64,000 nucleotides of DNA, from contig NZ_AZED01000014.1 in the NCBI RefSeq assembly GCF_001434145.1, forward strand, positions 248,001 to 312,000, read 5' to 3'. The notes beneath the pieces were generated by a model. That model made no database searches. It saw only the letters and a program-made list of their open reading frames with translations, and was not told the origin of the DNA. This DNA comes from Lentilactobacillus otakiensis DSM 19908 = JCM 15040 (GTDB lineage Bacteria; Bacillota; Bacilli; Lactobacillales; Lactobacillaceae). How positions within the stretch are numbered: the stretch's first letter is position 1; every line of letters starts with the position of its first letter. Made by a program: the position numbers and the translations under genes. Shown here piece after piece: positions 48,385-56,944 of the stretch.

Positions 48385-49098
48385 ATGGATGATTATGCAC
48401 ACAGCATTTTGTCAGCTGGGCAAACCACGGTCAGCAATTATTTGTTGGCAAATTATCATCAGATTGGTATCAACAATCAGGAGTTGTTTATTTATCTGCT
48501 GATCAAAGGTGACCACGATTTGGTCATCCCGATGCCTGAAATGGCTGATTTGCATGATCAAACTGGTTATTCTGAGCAACAGCTGTTCAATCTCTTTCAT
48601 CAAATGATCGAAAAAAAGTTAACGAAGATCACTCAAATCACGATCGAAGGTCAACAAGTTGATGCGTATGATTTCACACCAATGTACGAAAAGTTGGCAA
48701 TGTTTAAGCCAGAAGAGGACGGACGGCTGACATCATCTACTACAACTGATATTGTTGACAGTACGCAACGTCAGGCGGTTTTCCAAAGCATTGAGCAAGA
48801 ATTCGGCAGAACGCTGTCGCCAATCGAAATGGAATCCATCAGTCAGTGGCTGGATATTGATCACTATTCACCGGAGTTGATTCAGTTGGCTTTAAAAGAG
48901 GCAGTGTTGAATCAAGTTTACAATTTGAAGTATATGGATCGAATCATTAGTAACTGGTACAAAAAGAATCTTAAAACCCCCGCACAAGTTGAGGCATATA
49001 AGAAGACCCGGAAGAATCCCCATTCGGATGATATCTCAAATGGGTATGATGGGCCAGATATTCCGTTTATCAACTTATCGGGAAATTCAAATAAATAA
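48385..49098 (+). CDS. dnaD: Replication initiation/primosome protein DnaD
   Basis: DnaD helps load the replicative helicase at oriC and restart sites in Firmicutes. The 237-residue protein has an N-terminal winged-helix oligomerisation domain (NNQELFIYLLIKGDHD) and the DnaD-like C-terminal domain (FGRTLSPIEMESISQWLD, ALKEAVLNQVYNLKYMDRII) ending in a DNA-binding tail. Last gene of the dinG operon. The nth gene that often follows in other species is absent. Confidence 0.93.
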   Translation: MDDYAHSILSAGQTTVSNYLLANYHQIGINNQELFIYLLIKGDHDLVIPMPEMADLHDQTGYSEQQLFNLFHQMIEKKLTKITQITIEGQQVDAYDFTPMYEKLAMFKPEEDGRLTSSTTTDIVDSTQRQAVFQSIEQEFGRTLSPIEMESISQWLDIDHYSPELIQLALKEAVLNQVYNLKYMDRIISNWYKKNLKTPAQVEAYKKTRKNPHSDDISNGYDGPDIPFINLSGNSNK

Positions 49099-49102
49099 CT
49101 GG

Positions 49103-49135
49103 AAGATCGGCAATAAAAAATGTCGATCTTTTTTC
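49103..49135 (+). terminator. Terminator of the dinG-dnaD operon
   Basis: AAGATCGGCA (49103-49112) pairs with TGTCGATCTT (49121-49130) with one G-U pair, followed by TTTT. Confidence 0.85.
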
Positions 49136-49138
49136 GTA

Positions 49139-49183
49139 TATAAAAAACGATAGCTGCAAGAAAATTTCTTACAACTATCGTTT
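49139..49183 (-). terminator. Terminator of the recU-pbp1A operon
   Basis: On the minus strand AAACGATAGTTGTAAGAAA pairs with TTTCTTGCAGCTATCGTTT (19 pairs with G-U) around a two-base loop, followed by TTTTATA. It directly abuts the dnaD terminator. Confidence 0.9.
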
Positions 49184-49193
49184 GATTTGATTT

Positions 49194-51542
49194 TTATTGG
49201 GTGACGTCTGCTCCGCCGTTATTGCTGTCGGTATTGGTGTTGCCGCCAGTATCTGGCGTGGTGTTACCGCCATCGCCGCCGCTATTACCACCACTGCCGC
49301 CATTATCAGTGGAACTAGAGCTTGCAGAACTGCTGTCAGAACCACCATCTCCGCCATCTCCGCTTGGCTTTTGCTCGGATGGAGTGGATTCAGATGATTC
49401 ACTGGAACTCTCAGCACTGCTTGAACTTTCATTTTCTCTTGGCTGGGTCACGACTGCTGAGCTGGAACTTGAACCACTGTCAGTTGTGTAACCACTGGTT
49501 GTCTGATTGGAGCTGTTGTCGGTGACAGTTCCCGGATAACCTGCCACATAATATTCAGTCTGGCCGCCACGGTTGGTTGCTACAACGTCACTTGGCTGAG
49601 TCCAGTCTGTATTGGGCTTGTCTTCTGAAATATAGCCCATAACATTTTTGTAAATTTGTTGAGCAATTGTCGTTTGTGCTGAGGTGACATAGGAATTGGC
49701 CTTGAATTGATGATCATAGCCGGTCCAAATTGCCAACGAATAGTTCTTCGTATAGCCAGAGAACCATGAATCCATGGTGGACATGGCAGGCACTTTATTC
49801 AAATAGTCATCAGGATACTGAGTGGTACCGGTTTTACCGGCCTCATATAATCCAGAAATCTTTGCTGCAGTTCCAGAACCTTGTGAGTCGGTCATGACGC
49901 CTTTAAGCATGTTGGTAATCATAAAAGCGGTCGCAGGGGACATTGCCCGTTTACCTTGTTTGTGATATTTGTGAGTCACACCATTGACTTGAACAATTTT
50001 GTTGATCAAATATGGCTTATAATACGTTCCACCATTCGAGAAGGCAGCATATGAAGCGGCCAACTGTTCCGATGAAATGTAAAGGCCAATTCCGTTTTGA
50101 ATTTCAAGTGGTTTACTGAAGGACATTCCCAAATTCTTCAAGAAGGTTGTGGCCTTAGGTACGCCAACGTTTTCAAGTGTACGAATCGCAGGAATATTCC
50201 GTGATTCAACTAACGCTTTTCGCATTGTAATGGTCCCTTGATACTTATTATCAAAATCATAAACTGACTTATCTGTTCCAGGATAGACGTACGGGGTATC
50301 TTTGACTGGTTGGTAGGTCGGATATTTTAAGTACTGAATTGCTGGACCGTAATCCATAATCGGCTTGGCAGTCGATCCAGATGAACGTCCGGTTTGAACA
50401 GCACGGTTAAGGCCAAAGGCGACTTTAGTCTTGCGACCACCTTGCATTGCAACAACACGACCGTTATTCACATCCACAACGGTCGCTCCGACTTGGAATC
50501 GATCGTTAGGATAGGCGATTGTTGGATCATTGTTGCTGACTTGATAAAGCTTCTTTTGGGCGCTCATGTTCAAATTAGTGTAAACTTTGAGCCCGCTATT
50601 TGGTTTATAACCTTTGTCCTCAAGTTCTTCAATTGCCTGTTTTAAGTAAGAGTCAATATATTTGGATGTTTTTTCAGAAGTGCGTGCTTTGGCATGAGTT
50701 TCGGAAAGATGCGCCTTAACACTGGTATTCTTGGCGGATTGCGCCTGTTGTTGTGTAATGGCTTTTGTTTTGACCATGGCATCCAGAACTTCATCGCGTC
50801 GTTTGGTTGCATATTGTGGATACTTGTATGGATTATATAAAGTCGGTGATTGTGGCATCCCTGCAAGTAGAGCAAATTCAGGCAGAGTTAATTGGTCAAG
50901 CGTCTTGTCGTAATAATACTCTGCGGCGGTTTGCATCCCGTAAACGCCATTACCCATATAAACTTTGTTGATATAAAATTCCAAAATTTGACTCTTGGAA
51001 TAGCGGTTTTCGACTTTAATGGCAAGCCAAGCTTCCTGTGCTTTTCGTTTAAGCGTCCGATCACTGGCAGCCGTGGAGAAAACTGATAATTTAACTAATT
51101 GCTGAGTAAGGGTACTACCACCTTGAAGGCCGAGTGATGACCCAGTTAAGTTGGAAATGGCTGCTCCAGCAATTCGAATCGGGTCAACTCCATGGTGTTT
51201 ATAAAAGCGTCGATCTTCAATCGAGACAACGGCCCGCTTAAGGGTTCTGGGAATCTTGTTGGATTTAACATAATCTCGATTTTGGCTGCCCAAACGTGAA
51301 ATAACCGTGCCATTTGCATCATAGAATTTGGTTGAGTTATCGCTGGTCAAAGCCGATCGAGTAATTCTTGGGGCACTGGCCGCATAATACGTAAACAAGC
51401 CGGCACCAAAGAGGAATAATGCGCCGACCAAAATTAAAGCCCATTTGAGGATTCGACGAAATGGTCCTTTTTTATGGGTATTGCTAAACTGTCGTCCGCG
51501 CCGAACTTCAGCACGGGAGTTCTTAGGATTGTTCTGTGACAT
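49194..51542 (-). CDS. pbp1A: Class A penicillin-binding protein 1A
   Basis: Bifunctional peptidoglycan synthase at the outer membrane face. The 782-residue protein has a cytosolic basic N-terminus, a membrane segment near 30-52, the glycosyltransferase domain with the catalytic Glu in VVSIEDRRFYKHHGVDPIRI and LQGGSTLTQQLVK, and the transpeptidase domain with the acyl-serine STAK (GSTAKPIMDYG), SRN and KTGTTQ. The last 125 residues are a Ser/Gly/Thr/Asn/Pro-rich low-complexity tail, probably wall-exposed. Co-transcribed with recU, as ponA is in B. subtilis. Confidence 0.96.
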   Translation of the reverse strand: MSQNNPKNSRAEVRRGRQFSNTHKKGPFRRILKWALILVGALFLFGAGLFTYYAASAPRITRSALTSDNSTKFYDANGTVISRLGSQNRDYVKSNKIPRTLKRAVVSIEDRRFYKHHGVDPIRIAGAAISNLTGSSLGLQGGSTLTQQLVKLSVFSTAASDRTLKRKAQEAWLAIKVENRYSKSQILEFYINKVYMGNGVYGMQTAAEYYYDKTLDQLTLPEFALLAGMPQSPTLYNPYKYPQYATKRRDEVLDAMVKTKAITQQQAQSAKNTSVKAHLSETHAKARTSEKTSKYIDSYLKQAIEELEDKGYKPNSGLKVYTNLNMSAQKKLYQVSNNDPTIAYPNDRFQVGATVVDVNNGRVVAMQGGRKTKVAFGLNRAVQTGRSSGSTAKPIMDYGPAIQYLKYPTYQPVKDTPYVYPGTDKSVYDFDNKYQGTITMRKALVESRNIPAIRTLENVGVPKATTFLKNLGMSFSKPLEIQNGIGLYISSEQLAASYAAFSNGGTYYKPYLINKIVQVNGVTHKYHKQGKRAMSPATAFMITNMLKGVMTDSQGSGTAAKISGLYEAGKTGTTQYPDDYLNKVPAMSTMDSWFSGYTKNYSLAIWTGYDHQFKANSYVTSAQTTIAQQIYKNVMGYISEDKPNTDWTQPSDVVATNRGGQTEYYVAGYPGTVTDNSSNQTTSGYTTDSGSSSSSAVVTQPRENESSSSAESSSESSESTPSEQKPSGDGGDGGSDSSSASSSSTDNGGSGGNSGGDGGNTTPDTGGNTNTDSNNGGADVTQ

Positions 51543-51560
51543 AGAGTTCTCCTTCGTAAC

Positions 51561-52160
51561 TTATTCGATGAAAGAATCAACCGCCTTAAGATAGGGTAGT
51601 AGTGGGTTAATCCTGTATTGAATCAAAAAGCCTTCCTGTTCAATGACTTTTCTTGGAATGGATTTACGGCCGCCTTTGTTTTGATCATCCCAGTAGGCAA
51701 TCAGGTCAGTTGCCTTAAGCACGTAGACTGATTGATCAGACACAAATTTGATGATCGCAAAGCAAATGCCTTGTTGATCAAGGCATTGCCGCATATGTTC
51801 AACTTGATGTTCATGAAAGTTTTTTAATGGGAACGATGTTTTATTCTTGGTCTCTTTGGCATCAAAGTCAATATATTTTCCATGATAAACACCATTGTAA
51901 TCAGTGGTTGAAGCACGACGAAAATAAGCCTCTTTAATTCTGGCAGCACTTCTCTTGGGATAATCAACAGAAACAATTTGAATTGGGGTCGGCTTTTTAT
52001 GAATGACCGCGATTCCTTCACGCAGGTAATACTGATTGCTTTTGTTGATTTCATCTTCCAAAGTCATTCCACGATTTGAGAAGTCAATTGAATCATTGCT
52101 GGTACCAGAAGAAACTGGTTGTCCGCGAAACTGATTTCCATTCGGGTATCTGATAGTCAT
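51561..52160 (-). CDS. recU: Holliday junction resolvase RecU
   Basis: Cuts Holliday junctions in recombination and chromosome segregation. The 199-residue protein has the nuclease region with GVYHGKYIDFDAKETKNKTS (the metal-binding DxE-K pattern D-A-K-E-T-K) and FPLKNFHEHQVEHM. The start at ATG 52160 gives MTIRYPNGNQFRG and has AAGGAAG 10 bases upstream. A 15-residue longer frame exists but begins before that site. Eighteen bases from pbp1A. Confidence 0.95.
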   Translation of the reverse strand: MTIRYPNGNQFRGQPVSSGTSNDSIDFSNRGMTLEDEINKSNQYYLREGIAVIHKKPTPIQIVSVDYPKRSAARIKEAYFRRASTTDYNGVYHGKYIDFDAKETKNKTSFPLKNFHEHQVEHMRQCLDQQGICFAIIKFVSDQSVYVLKATDLIAYWDDQNKGGRKSIPRKVIEQEGFLIQYRINPLLPYLKAVDSFIE

Positions 52161-52285
52161 TAAACATGAACTTCCTTTTTTGTGAATAGTTATATTGTAC
52201 TTCATTTAACTTAATAATAACTACAATAATGTTATTATACCAAGTAGAGTCTCTATTTAAAATATTTAATCGTTAGGGTGATATC

Positions 52286-52858
52286 ATGAGCCGCTTGTGG
52301 GTAACCGGCTATCGAAGTTATGAGTTAGGAATTTTTAAAGATGACGATCCAAAACGAAAAGTCATCGATTCGGTTTTAAAAAGTGAAATTAGTCAAGCAA
52401 TTGTCGACGGCATGGACTGGCTGATTTCTGGTGGGCAACTGGGAATTGAACAATGGTCGCTCGAAATGGCATTGAATTTAAAAAAAGATTATCCTGGTGA
52501 ATTTCAAACATCAATGATGTTGCCTTTTGCGGAATTTGGTAATAATTGGAATGAGAACAATCAAGCCAAGCTGCAAACATTGAAAGCCAAGGTTGATTTT
52601 TCTGCAGCAGTGTCAGAAAAGCCGTATCAATCGCCGCAACAGTTAAGAAATTACCAAGAATTCATGCTTAGCCATACGGATCAGGCATTATTGATATATG
52701 ATTTAGATAATCCAGGGAAATCGCAGTACGATTATGATAAAATAAAAAAATTTGCAGAGAACCATCCATATCCGTATAAGCTAATTACTTTCGACGATTT
52801 ACAAAGCGCTGCGGATGAATATCAGGAAAACTTGAATAATAGTGTTCAAGATGACTAA
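52286..52858 (+). CDS. ypsA: YpsA-like SLOG-family protein (DUF1273)
   Basis: A 190-residue cytosolic protein of the SLOG nucleotide-binding superfamily with RLWVTGYRSYELGIF at the start, DWLISGGQLGIEQWSLEMAL and MMLPFAEFGNNWNENNQ. YpsA influences cell division in B. subtilis and lies beside gpsB there as here. The ligand has not been settled. AGGGTGATATC lies before the ATG. Divergent from recU across a 125-base AT-rich gap with an AATAATAAC/GTTATTAT inverted repeat. Confidence 0.92.
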   Translation: MSRLWVTGYRSYELGIFKDDDPKRKVIDSVLKSEISQAIVDGMDWLISGGQLGIEQWSLEMALNLKKDYPGEFQTSMMLPFAEFGNNWNENNQAKLQTLKAKVDFSAAVSEKPYQSPQQLRNYQEFMLSHTDQALLIYDLDNPGKSQYDYDKIKKFAENHPYPYKLITFDDLQSAADEYQENLNNSVQDD

Positions 52859-52911
52859 TTTATGATATTATTTTAGGTGGTTTGTTGCAAATAGTGAGGT
52901 GTAACCCATAA

Positions 52912-53292
52912 ATGGAAAACATTAATTATACTCCGAAGGATATCCTTCAAAAAGAGTTCAAACAAAAGATGCGTGGCTATGATCCTAACGATGTTGACAG
53001 TTTCTTGGACGACATCATCAAGGACTATGAAACCTTTAACAAAGAACTCCAATCTCTTAGTGACGAAAACGAGCGTTTAAAAGTCCAAGTTGACGAATTG
53101 AACAAGCAGCTTGCTGTATCCGGTTCTCAACCGATGCCATCAACCAGTGGCACGGCACCAACCAGAACTGCACCAAGTCAGCCAATGTCAAGTGCAACCA
53201 ATATGGACATTTTGAAACGCCTTTCCAACCTTGAAAGACGAGTATTCGGATCACAACTTGATAATAATACCAATGATTCACACAGGCTTTAA
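52912..53292 (+). CDS. gpsB: Cell-division regulator GpsB
   Basis: A coiled-coil adaptor of the septum and side wall that steers penicillin-binding proteins. The 126-residue protein has the N-terminal DivIVA-like domain ([34 protein letters not shown]), a coiled coil to about residue 70, a Pro/Ser/Thr-rich linker, and the small C-terminal helical ending [15 protein letters not shown]. The pbp1A gene is close by. The promoter for rnpB lies in its last codons. Confidence 0.95.
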   Translation: MENINYTPKDILQKEFKQKMRGYDPNDVDSFLDDIIKDYETFNKELQSLSDENERLKVQVDELNKQLAVSGSQPMPSTSGTAPTRTAPSQPMSSATNMDILKRLSNLERRVFGSQLDNNTNDSHRL

Positions 53293-53306
53293 AGCTTGCA
53301 TATAAC
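53277..53306 (+). promoter_or_regulatory. Promoter of rnpB
   Basis: TTCACA at 53277-53282 (inside the end of gpsB), 18 bases, TATAAC at 53301-53306. The first paired base of the RNA is at 53312, at the expected transcription start. Confidence 0.75.
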
Positions 53307-53311
53307 TAAAT

Positions 53312-53700
53312 GGTGTAAATCCTGAGTAATTGCGGTCGTATTGTTACGGCTGAGGAAAGTCCATTCTCGCACGGGCTGAGATGCCCGTAGTGTTCGTGCT
53401 CGGTGAAAAAATAAGCCGGGGGACTCTTTGTGAGTTACGGCGGATATTAAGGCTAAGGCTTTGCTATGCTTTAATTCCCTAAGGTGCCACAGTGACGAAC
53501 AGTGTAGGAAACTATGCTGATGGAACGCGGTAAACCCCTCGAGCGGGAAACCCAAACTTTTGGTAGGGGAGCTTCACACACGGTAAATGAACCAAGTGTG
53601 GGGGAGAAGTATTTCGATATTTCTCAGATAGATGATTACTACTTGTTATGTCGTCCTGGGATATAATAAGCACAAAACATGGCTTACAGGGATTTACACC
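53312..53700 (+). ncRNA. rnpB: RNase P RNA (Bacillus type)
   Basis: The catalytic RNA that removes 5' leaders from tRNA precursors. The terminal P1 helix is exact: GGTGTAAATCC (53312) with GGATTTACACC (ending 53700). Conserved regions are visible: GAGGAAAGTCCATTCTCGCA near the 5' side, the CR segments CACAGTGACGAACAGTGTAGG (in part) and GAAACTATGCTGATGGAACG-like stretch, and GATAGATGATTACTAC followed by GGCTTACAGG near the 3' end. No reading frame within it is real. Same place as in B. subtilis, beside gpsB. Confidence 0.95.
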
Positions 53701-53710
53701 AAACAGGTTG

Positions 53711-53736
53711 AGTGGGAGCTTGCTCCCACTTTTTTG
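53711..53736 (+). terminator. Terminator of rnpB
   Basis: AGTGGGAGCT and its reverse AGCTTGCTCCCACT form a near-perfect nine-pair stem (53711-53730) followed by TTTTTTG. Confidence 0.9.
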
Positions 53737-53757
53737 TTACCCAGAATATGAAATGAG

Positions 53758-54927
53758 ATGGATAAAATGAAATTCAAATTAATGGCCACATGTGCCGCCG
53801 GAATTGAAGCCTTAGTCGGCAAAGAAATGCGTGATCTAGGCTACGAAGTTCAAGTTGAAAATGGCCGGGTGCGTTTTACCGGTGATGAAACAGATATTAT
53901 TAAAACTAATCTTTGGCTGAGAACCGCTGATCGAATCAAAATTATCGTTGACGAATTTGATGCCCAAACCTTTGATGAATTATTTGAGCAGACAACCGCC
54001 ATTGCTTGGGACAAAATGTTACCAATGGATGCCGCTTTCCCAGTTGAAGGCCGCTCCAGAAATTCAAAACTTCATAGTGTGCCTGATTCTCAGGCGATTG
54101 TTAAAAAAGCCATTGTGAATGAATTAAGCACCGCTTATCACCGTCACACCCGACTACCTGAAACCGGTGCTGAATTTCCATTAGAGGTTGCCATTAACAA
54201 AGATCATGTGATGTTAACGATGGATACCACTGGCTCAAGTCTTTTTAAACGAGGTTATCGAGTTGAAAAAGGGACTGCACCTCTAAAAGAGAACATGGCC
54301 GCAGCTTTGGTGATGCTGACGAGCTGGTATCCTGAAATGCCATTTTTAGATCCCTTCTGTGGATCCGGAACTATTCCGATTGAAGCAGCAATGATTGGTC
54401 GAAATATCGCTCCCGGTTTTAACCGTGATTTTATCTGTGAACAATGGCCTTGGATTGACGGCGATATGGTTCAAAAGGTTCGTGACGACGCTGATTCAAA
54501 AGCTGATTACGATATTGAATTAGATATTTCAGCCAGTGATATTGACGGCAACATGATTGAAATTTCAAAGCGAAATGCTGAGGAAGCTGGTTTATTGGCT
54601 GATATTCACTTTAAGCAATTGGCAGTTGCCGATTTCAAAACCGACAAAGTCAACGGCGTGATCGTTGGTAATCCACCATACGGTCAACGGATGAGTGATG
54701 AGGAGCATGCCCATGAATTGTACAAGCAAATGGGAAAGGTCTTCAATCCGTTAACGAGTTGGTCCAAATACTTCTTAACTTCAGATTTGGACTTTGAGAA
54801 GTATTACGGTGCAAAAGCAACTAAACGGCGAAAATTATACAACGGTTCCATAAGGACGGACTATTTCCAATTTTGGGGCAAAAAAGTTCGAGATTTGAGT
54901 AGTTTAGACCAAATTCGAACGAAATAA
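53758..54927 (+). CDS. THUMP-domain rRNA/tRNA methyltransferase (YpsC, RlmL-like)
   Basis: A 389-residue class I methyltransferase. The N-terminal ATCAAGIEALVGKEMRDLGY and a THUMP domain (about 60-160) precede the Rossmann fold with MPFLDPFCGSGTIPIEAAM (SAM-binding), ISASDIDGNMIEISKRNAEEAG and the catalytic GNPPYGQRM, a mark of N-methylation of a nucleobase. By family this is the 23S rRNA m2G enzyme (RlmL N-terminal half). ATG 53758 and ATG 53767 are both possible. A separate Shine-Dalgarno site is not evident. Confidence 0.9.
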   Translation: MDKMKFKLMATCAAGIEALVGKEMRDLGYEVQVENGRVRFTGDETDIIKTNLWLRTADRIKIIVDEFDAQTFDELFEQTTAIAWDKMLPMDAAFPVEGRSRNSKLHSVPDSQAIVKKAIVNELSTAYHRHTRLPETGAEFPLEVAINKDHVMLTMDTTGSSLFKRGYRVEKGTAPLKENMAAALVMLTSWYPEMPFLDPFCGSGTIPIEAAMIGRNIAPGFNRDFICEQWPWIDGDMVQKVRDDADSKADYDIELDISASDIDGNMIEISKRNAEEAGLLADIHFKQLAVADFKTDKVNGVIVGNPPYGQRMSDEEHAHELYKQMGKVFNPLTSWSKYFLTSDLDFEKYYGAKATKRRKLYNGSIRTDYFQFWGKKVRDLSSLDQIRTK

Positions 54928-54977
54928 GTTTAAAAATATGCTAAAATAAGAACAACTTGGCGAAAAGAAGTGGGTAG

Positions 54978-56090
54978 ATGGTTAAACAAATCGCAATCAT
55001 TGGCGGCGGCATTATTGGTGCAACAACCGCATTTTATCTGAGTGATTTGCAAGGAAATGAAAATGTCCAGGTCACCTTATTTGATGATGATACTGGTCAA
55101 GCAACAAAAGCAGCCTCAGGAATCATTTCTCCGTGGCTGTCAAAGCGCCGAAACAAGCGCTGGTACGCTTTAGCAAAGCGGGGTGCGGAATTATACCCTG
55201 AATTGGTTAAAGCAGCCCAGCTAAGCGATAGAGCCTATCAGCAAAGTGGGACAATTGTCACTCGAAAGAGTCATGATGATTTGTTGGCACTTTATCATGA
55301 AGCCGAAATTAAAATTCAGCACACTTCCGCGATGGGAAATGTTGAATTACTTGACGCTGATGAAGTCCAAAGACGAATGCCGCTGTTAACAAATGCGCCG
55401 GAAGGCATTTTTGTCAGTGGTGGTGCACGAATCGATGGGGCCAACTTTGTGACGGAATTGCTGACTCGAGCAGAGCAAAACAATGTTCAGGTCAGTCACC
55501 AACGGGTATCGTTAACAGCCGATGGCAGCCTTGAGACTCATGATGGTCCGCGGAAGTTTGACAGAGTGATCATTGCAACTGGCGCCTGGATGCATGAAAC
55601 TTTGCAGCCATTGGGACTGAATATCAAAGTTCGACCACAAAAAGGGCAGTTGATTGATATAACAATCAACATGCCCAATCGGTGGAAGGATATGCCTGTG
55701 ATGATGCCTGAAAGTATGAGTGACATTATTCCGTTCAACGGCGGTAAATTAGTGATTGGTGCGACCCATGAAAATGATGAGGGCTTTGATCTGACACCCA
55801 AAGCGGCCGCTCGCAAACAACTATTCAAAAATGCTCAGGCTTTTATAGACAATTTGTCTGAAAGCCAAATTACGGATATGCGCGTCGGCACTCGAGCTTA
55901 TACCGATGACTTCGCACCGTTTTTTGGTGTTGTACCGATGCTGCCAAACTTTCTAATTGGCGGCGGACTTGGATCTTCAGGTTTGACGACGGGTCCGATT
56001 ATTGGTTATTTCCTGGCACAGGCTATTTTGGGTGGTCCACTCGATGATTGGTCTCAGTATACAAAACCTGTGAGCCGGTATATCGTCTAG
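54978..56090 (+). CDS. FAD-dependent oxidoreductase (DadA/glycine-oxidase family)
   Basis: A 370-residue flavoprotein with the dinucleotide-binding IAIIGGGIIGATTAFYLSD, the following acidic end LFDDDTG, the FAD-associated RVIIATGAWMHETL, and the C-terminal LIGGGLGSSGLTTGPIIG. Members oxidise D-amino acids, sarcosine or glycine; the substrate is not readable here. The stop overlaps that of the convergent RNase HI-like gene by 4 bases. Its spacing to the upstream methyltransferase is 50 bases, and a separate promoter is likely (AAAATAAGAAC region). Confidence 0.88.
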   Translation: MVKQIAIIGGGIIGATTAFYLSDLQGNENVQVTLFDDDTGQATKAASGIISPWLSKRRNKRWYALAKRGAELYPELVKAAQLSDRAYQQSGTIVTRKSHDDLLALYHEAEIKIQHTSAMGNVELLDADEVQRRMPLLTNAPEGIFVSGGARIDGANFVTELLTRAEQNNVQVSHQRVSLTADGSLETHDGPRKFDRVIIATGAWMHETLQPLGLNIKVRPQKGQLIDITINMPNRWKDMPVMMPESMSDIIPFNGGKLVIGATHENDEGFDLTPKAAARKQLFKNAQAFIDNLSESQITDMRVGTRAYTDDFAPFFGVVPMLPNFLIGGGLGSSGLTTGPIIGYFLAQAILGGPLDDWSQYTKPVSRYIV

Positions 56091-56476
56091 ATCGAGTGCA
56101 GTGCTTGAATGGCGAGATTGTGGGCGCCCATATTCTGGCTATCAGGAATCCAAGTGTTGACGACTGTTGTGAACCGATCTTGTAATGCGAGAAGTTGATC
56201 AACGTAGGTTTCAAAATGCTTGGCGTATTGTTTATTCAAACTGTCAACCACAATTTTACTATCAGTATTGAAAAAGATAATTTCAGTCGGATCAATCTTT
56301 AAATCAATCAACTTTTCAAATCCTGTGATTGCAGCGATAAACTCAGCTTCGTGATTATTTGTCGGTTCAATCACGTCATTTAGCTGAAGTTGTTTGCCGT
56401 TATGAACGATCAACAGTCCGATTGCCGTGTGCCCGGTATGTTGATTGACGGCTGCATCTGTATATAGTTTAATCAT
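56087..56476 (-). CDS. Ribonuclease HI-like protein
   Basis: A 129-residue RNase H-fold protein: KLYTDAAV with the first catalytic Asp (residue 7), the Glu in NNHEAEF (residue 45) and the Asp in FFNTDSKIV (residue 72). The fourth carboxylate, normally ADxLA in the C-terminal helix, is replaced: the segment reads GAHNLAIQAL, His in place of Asp. The protein is short, without the basic protrusion of E. coli RNase HI. It may be an RNase H with altered metal binding or a nucleic-acid-binding derivative. Overlaps the convergent FAD gene by 4 bases. Confidence 0.85.
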   Translation of the reverse strand: MIKLYTDAAVNQHTGHTAIGLLIVHNGKQLQLNDVIEPTNNHEAEFIAAITGFEKLIDLKIDPTEIIFFNTDSKIVVDSLNKQYAKHFETYVDQLLALQDRFTTVVNTWIPDSQNMGAHNLAIQALHSI

Positions 56477-56507
56477 CTTATCTACACTTTCTTTAAGGAG
56501 TTTATTT

Positions 56508-56894
56508 ATGATAACCCAAAAGCGTCACTTCTTTTATCAACCAAGCCCATTAAGCAGCATTATTTGTTGGAGCTGGACGTTTGTCATCTTTTTTATTGGT
56601 GTCATCATCTGGCTTGAGATCACACATTTTCAATGGATTACACTGTTTTTCTTTGTATTGTTTGCGGTCATTGTCTGGGCGGAAATTCATTTCCGGAGCA
56701 TCAATGTGTATAACGACAAATTTATTGTCAGCAGAATTACCAATCCGCACTGGCTAACTTTAGATTTGGACCAGATTTCCCATGTCCAAACGTCAAAGTA
56801 CCAATTAGCCTTTGTTGCTAATACAAAGATCTATAGTTTTATTTTACCTGCTAACTCAGTCATTGAAATAAAAGAATTGATTTCCAACAAATAA
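56508..56894 (+). CDS. ebsA: EbsA-family membrane protein
   Basis: A 128-residue protein with the N-terminal HFFYQPSPLSSIICWSWTF and two closely spaced membrane segments (about 17-62), then a small soluble domain with NVYNDKFIVSRI and DQISHVQTSKY. The pattern fits EbsA-family proteins of enterococci and lactobacilli, reported as part of aggregation-substance or envelope functions but not well characterised. AAGGAG precedes ATG 56508; an ATG upstream lies in the divergent gene. Confidence 0.7.
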   Translation: MITQKRHFFYQPSPLSSIICWSWTFVIFFIGVIIWLEITHFQWITLFFFVLFAVIVWAEIHFRSINVYNDKFIVSRITNPHWLTLDLDQISHVQTSKYQLAFVANTKIYSFILPANSVIEIKELISNK

Positions 56895-56944
56895 TGTCTG
56901 GTATTGTTGTCTGTCGATAGTTATTTAGGAGGGTCATTATCATT

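Noticed and set aside
49201-49491. Plus-strand frames of low-complexity Pro/Leu/Ser sequence at the end of pbp1A
   Set aside because: Mirror images of the Ser/Gly-rich tail of the penicillin-binding protein.
53289-53555. A minus-strand frame across rnpB
   Set aside because: The plus strand is unambiguously RNase P RNA with an exact P1 helix.
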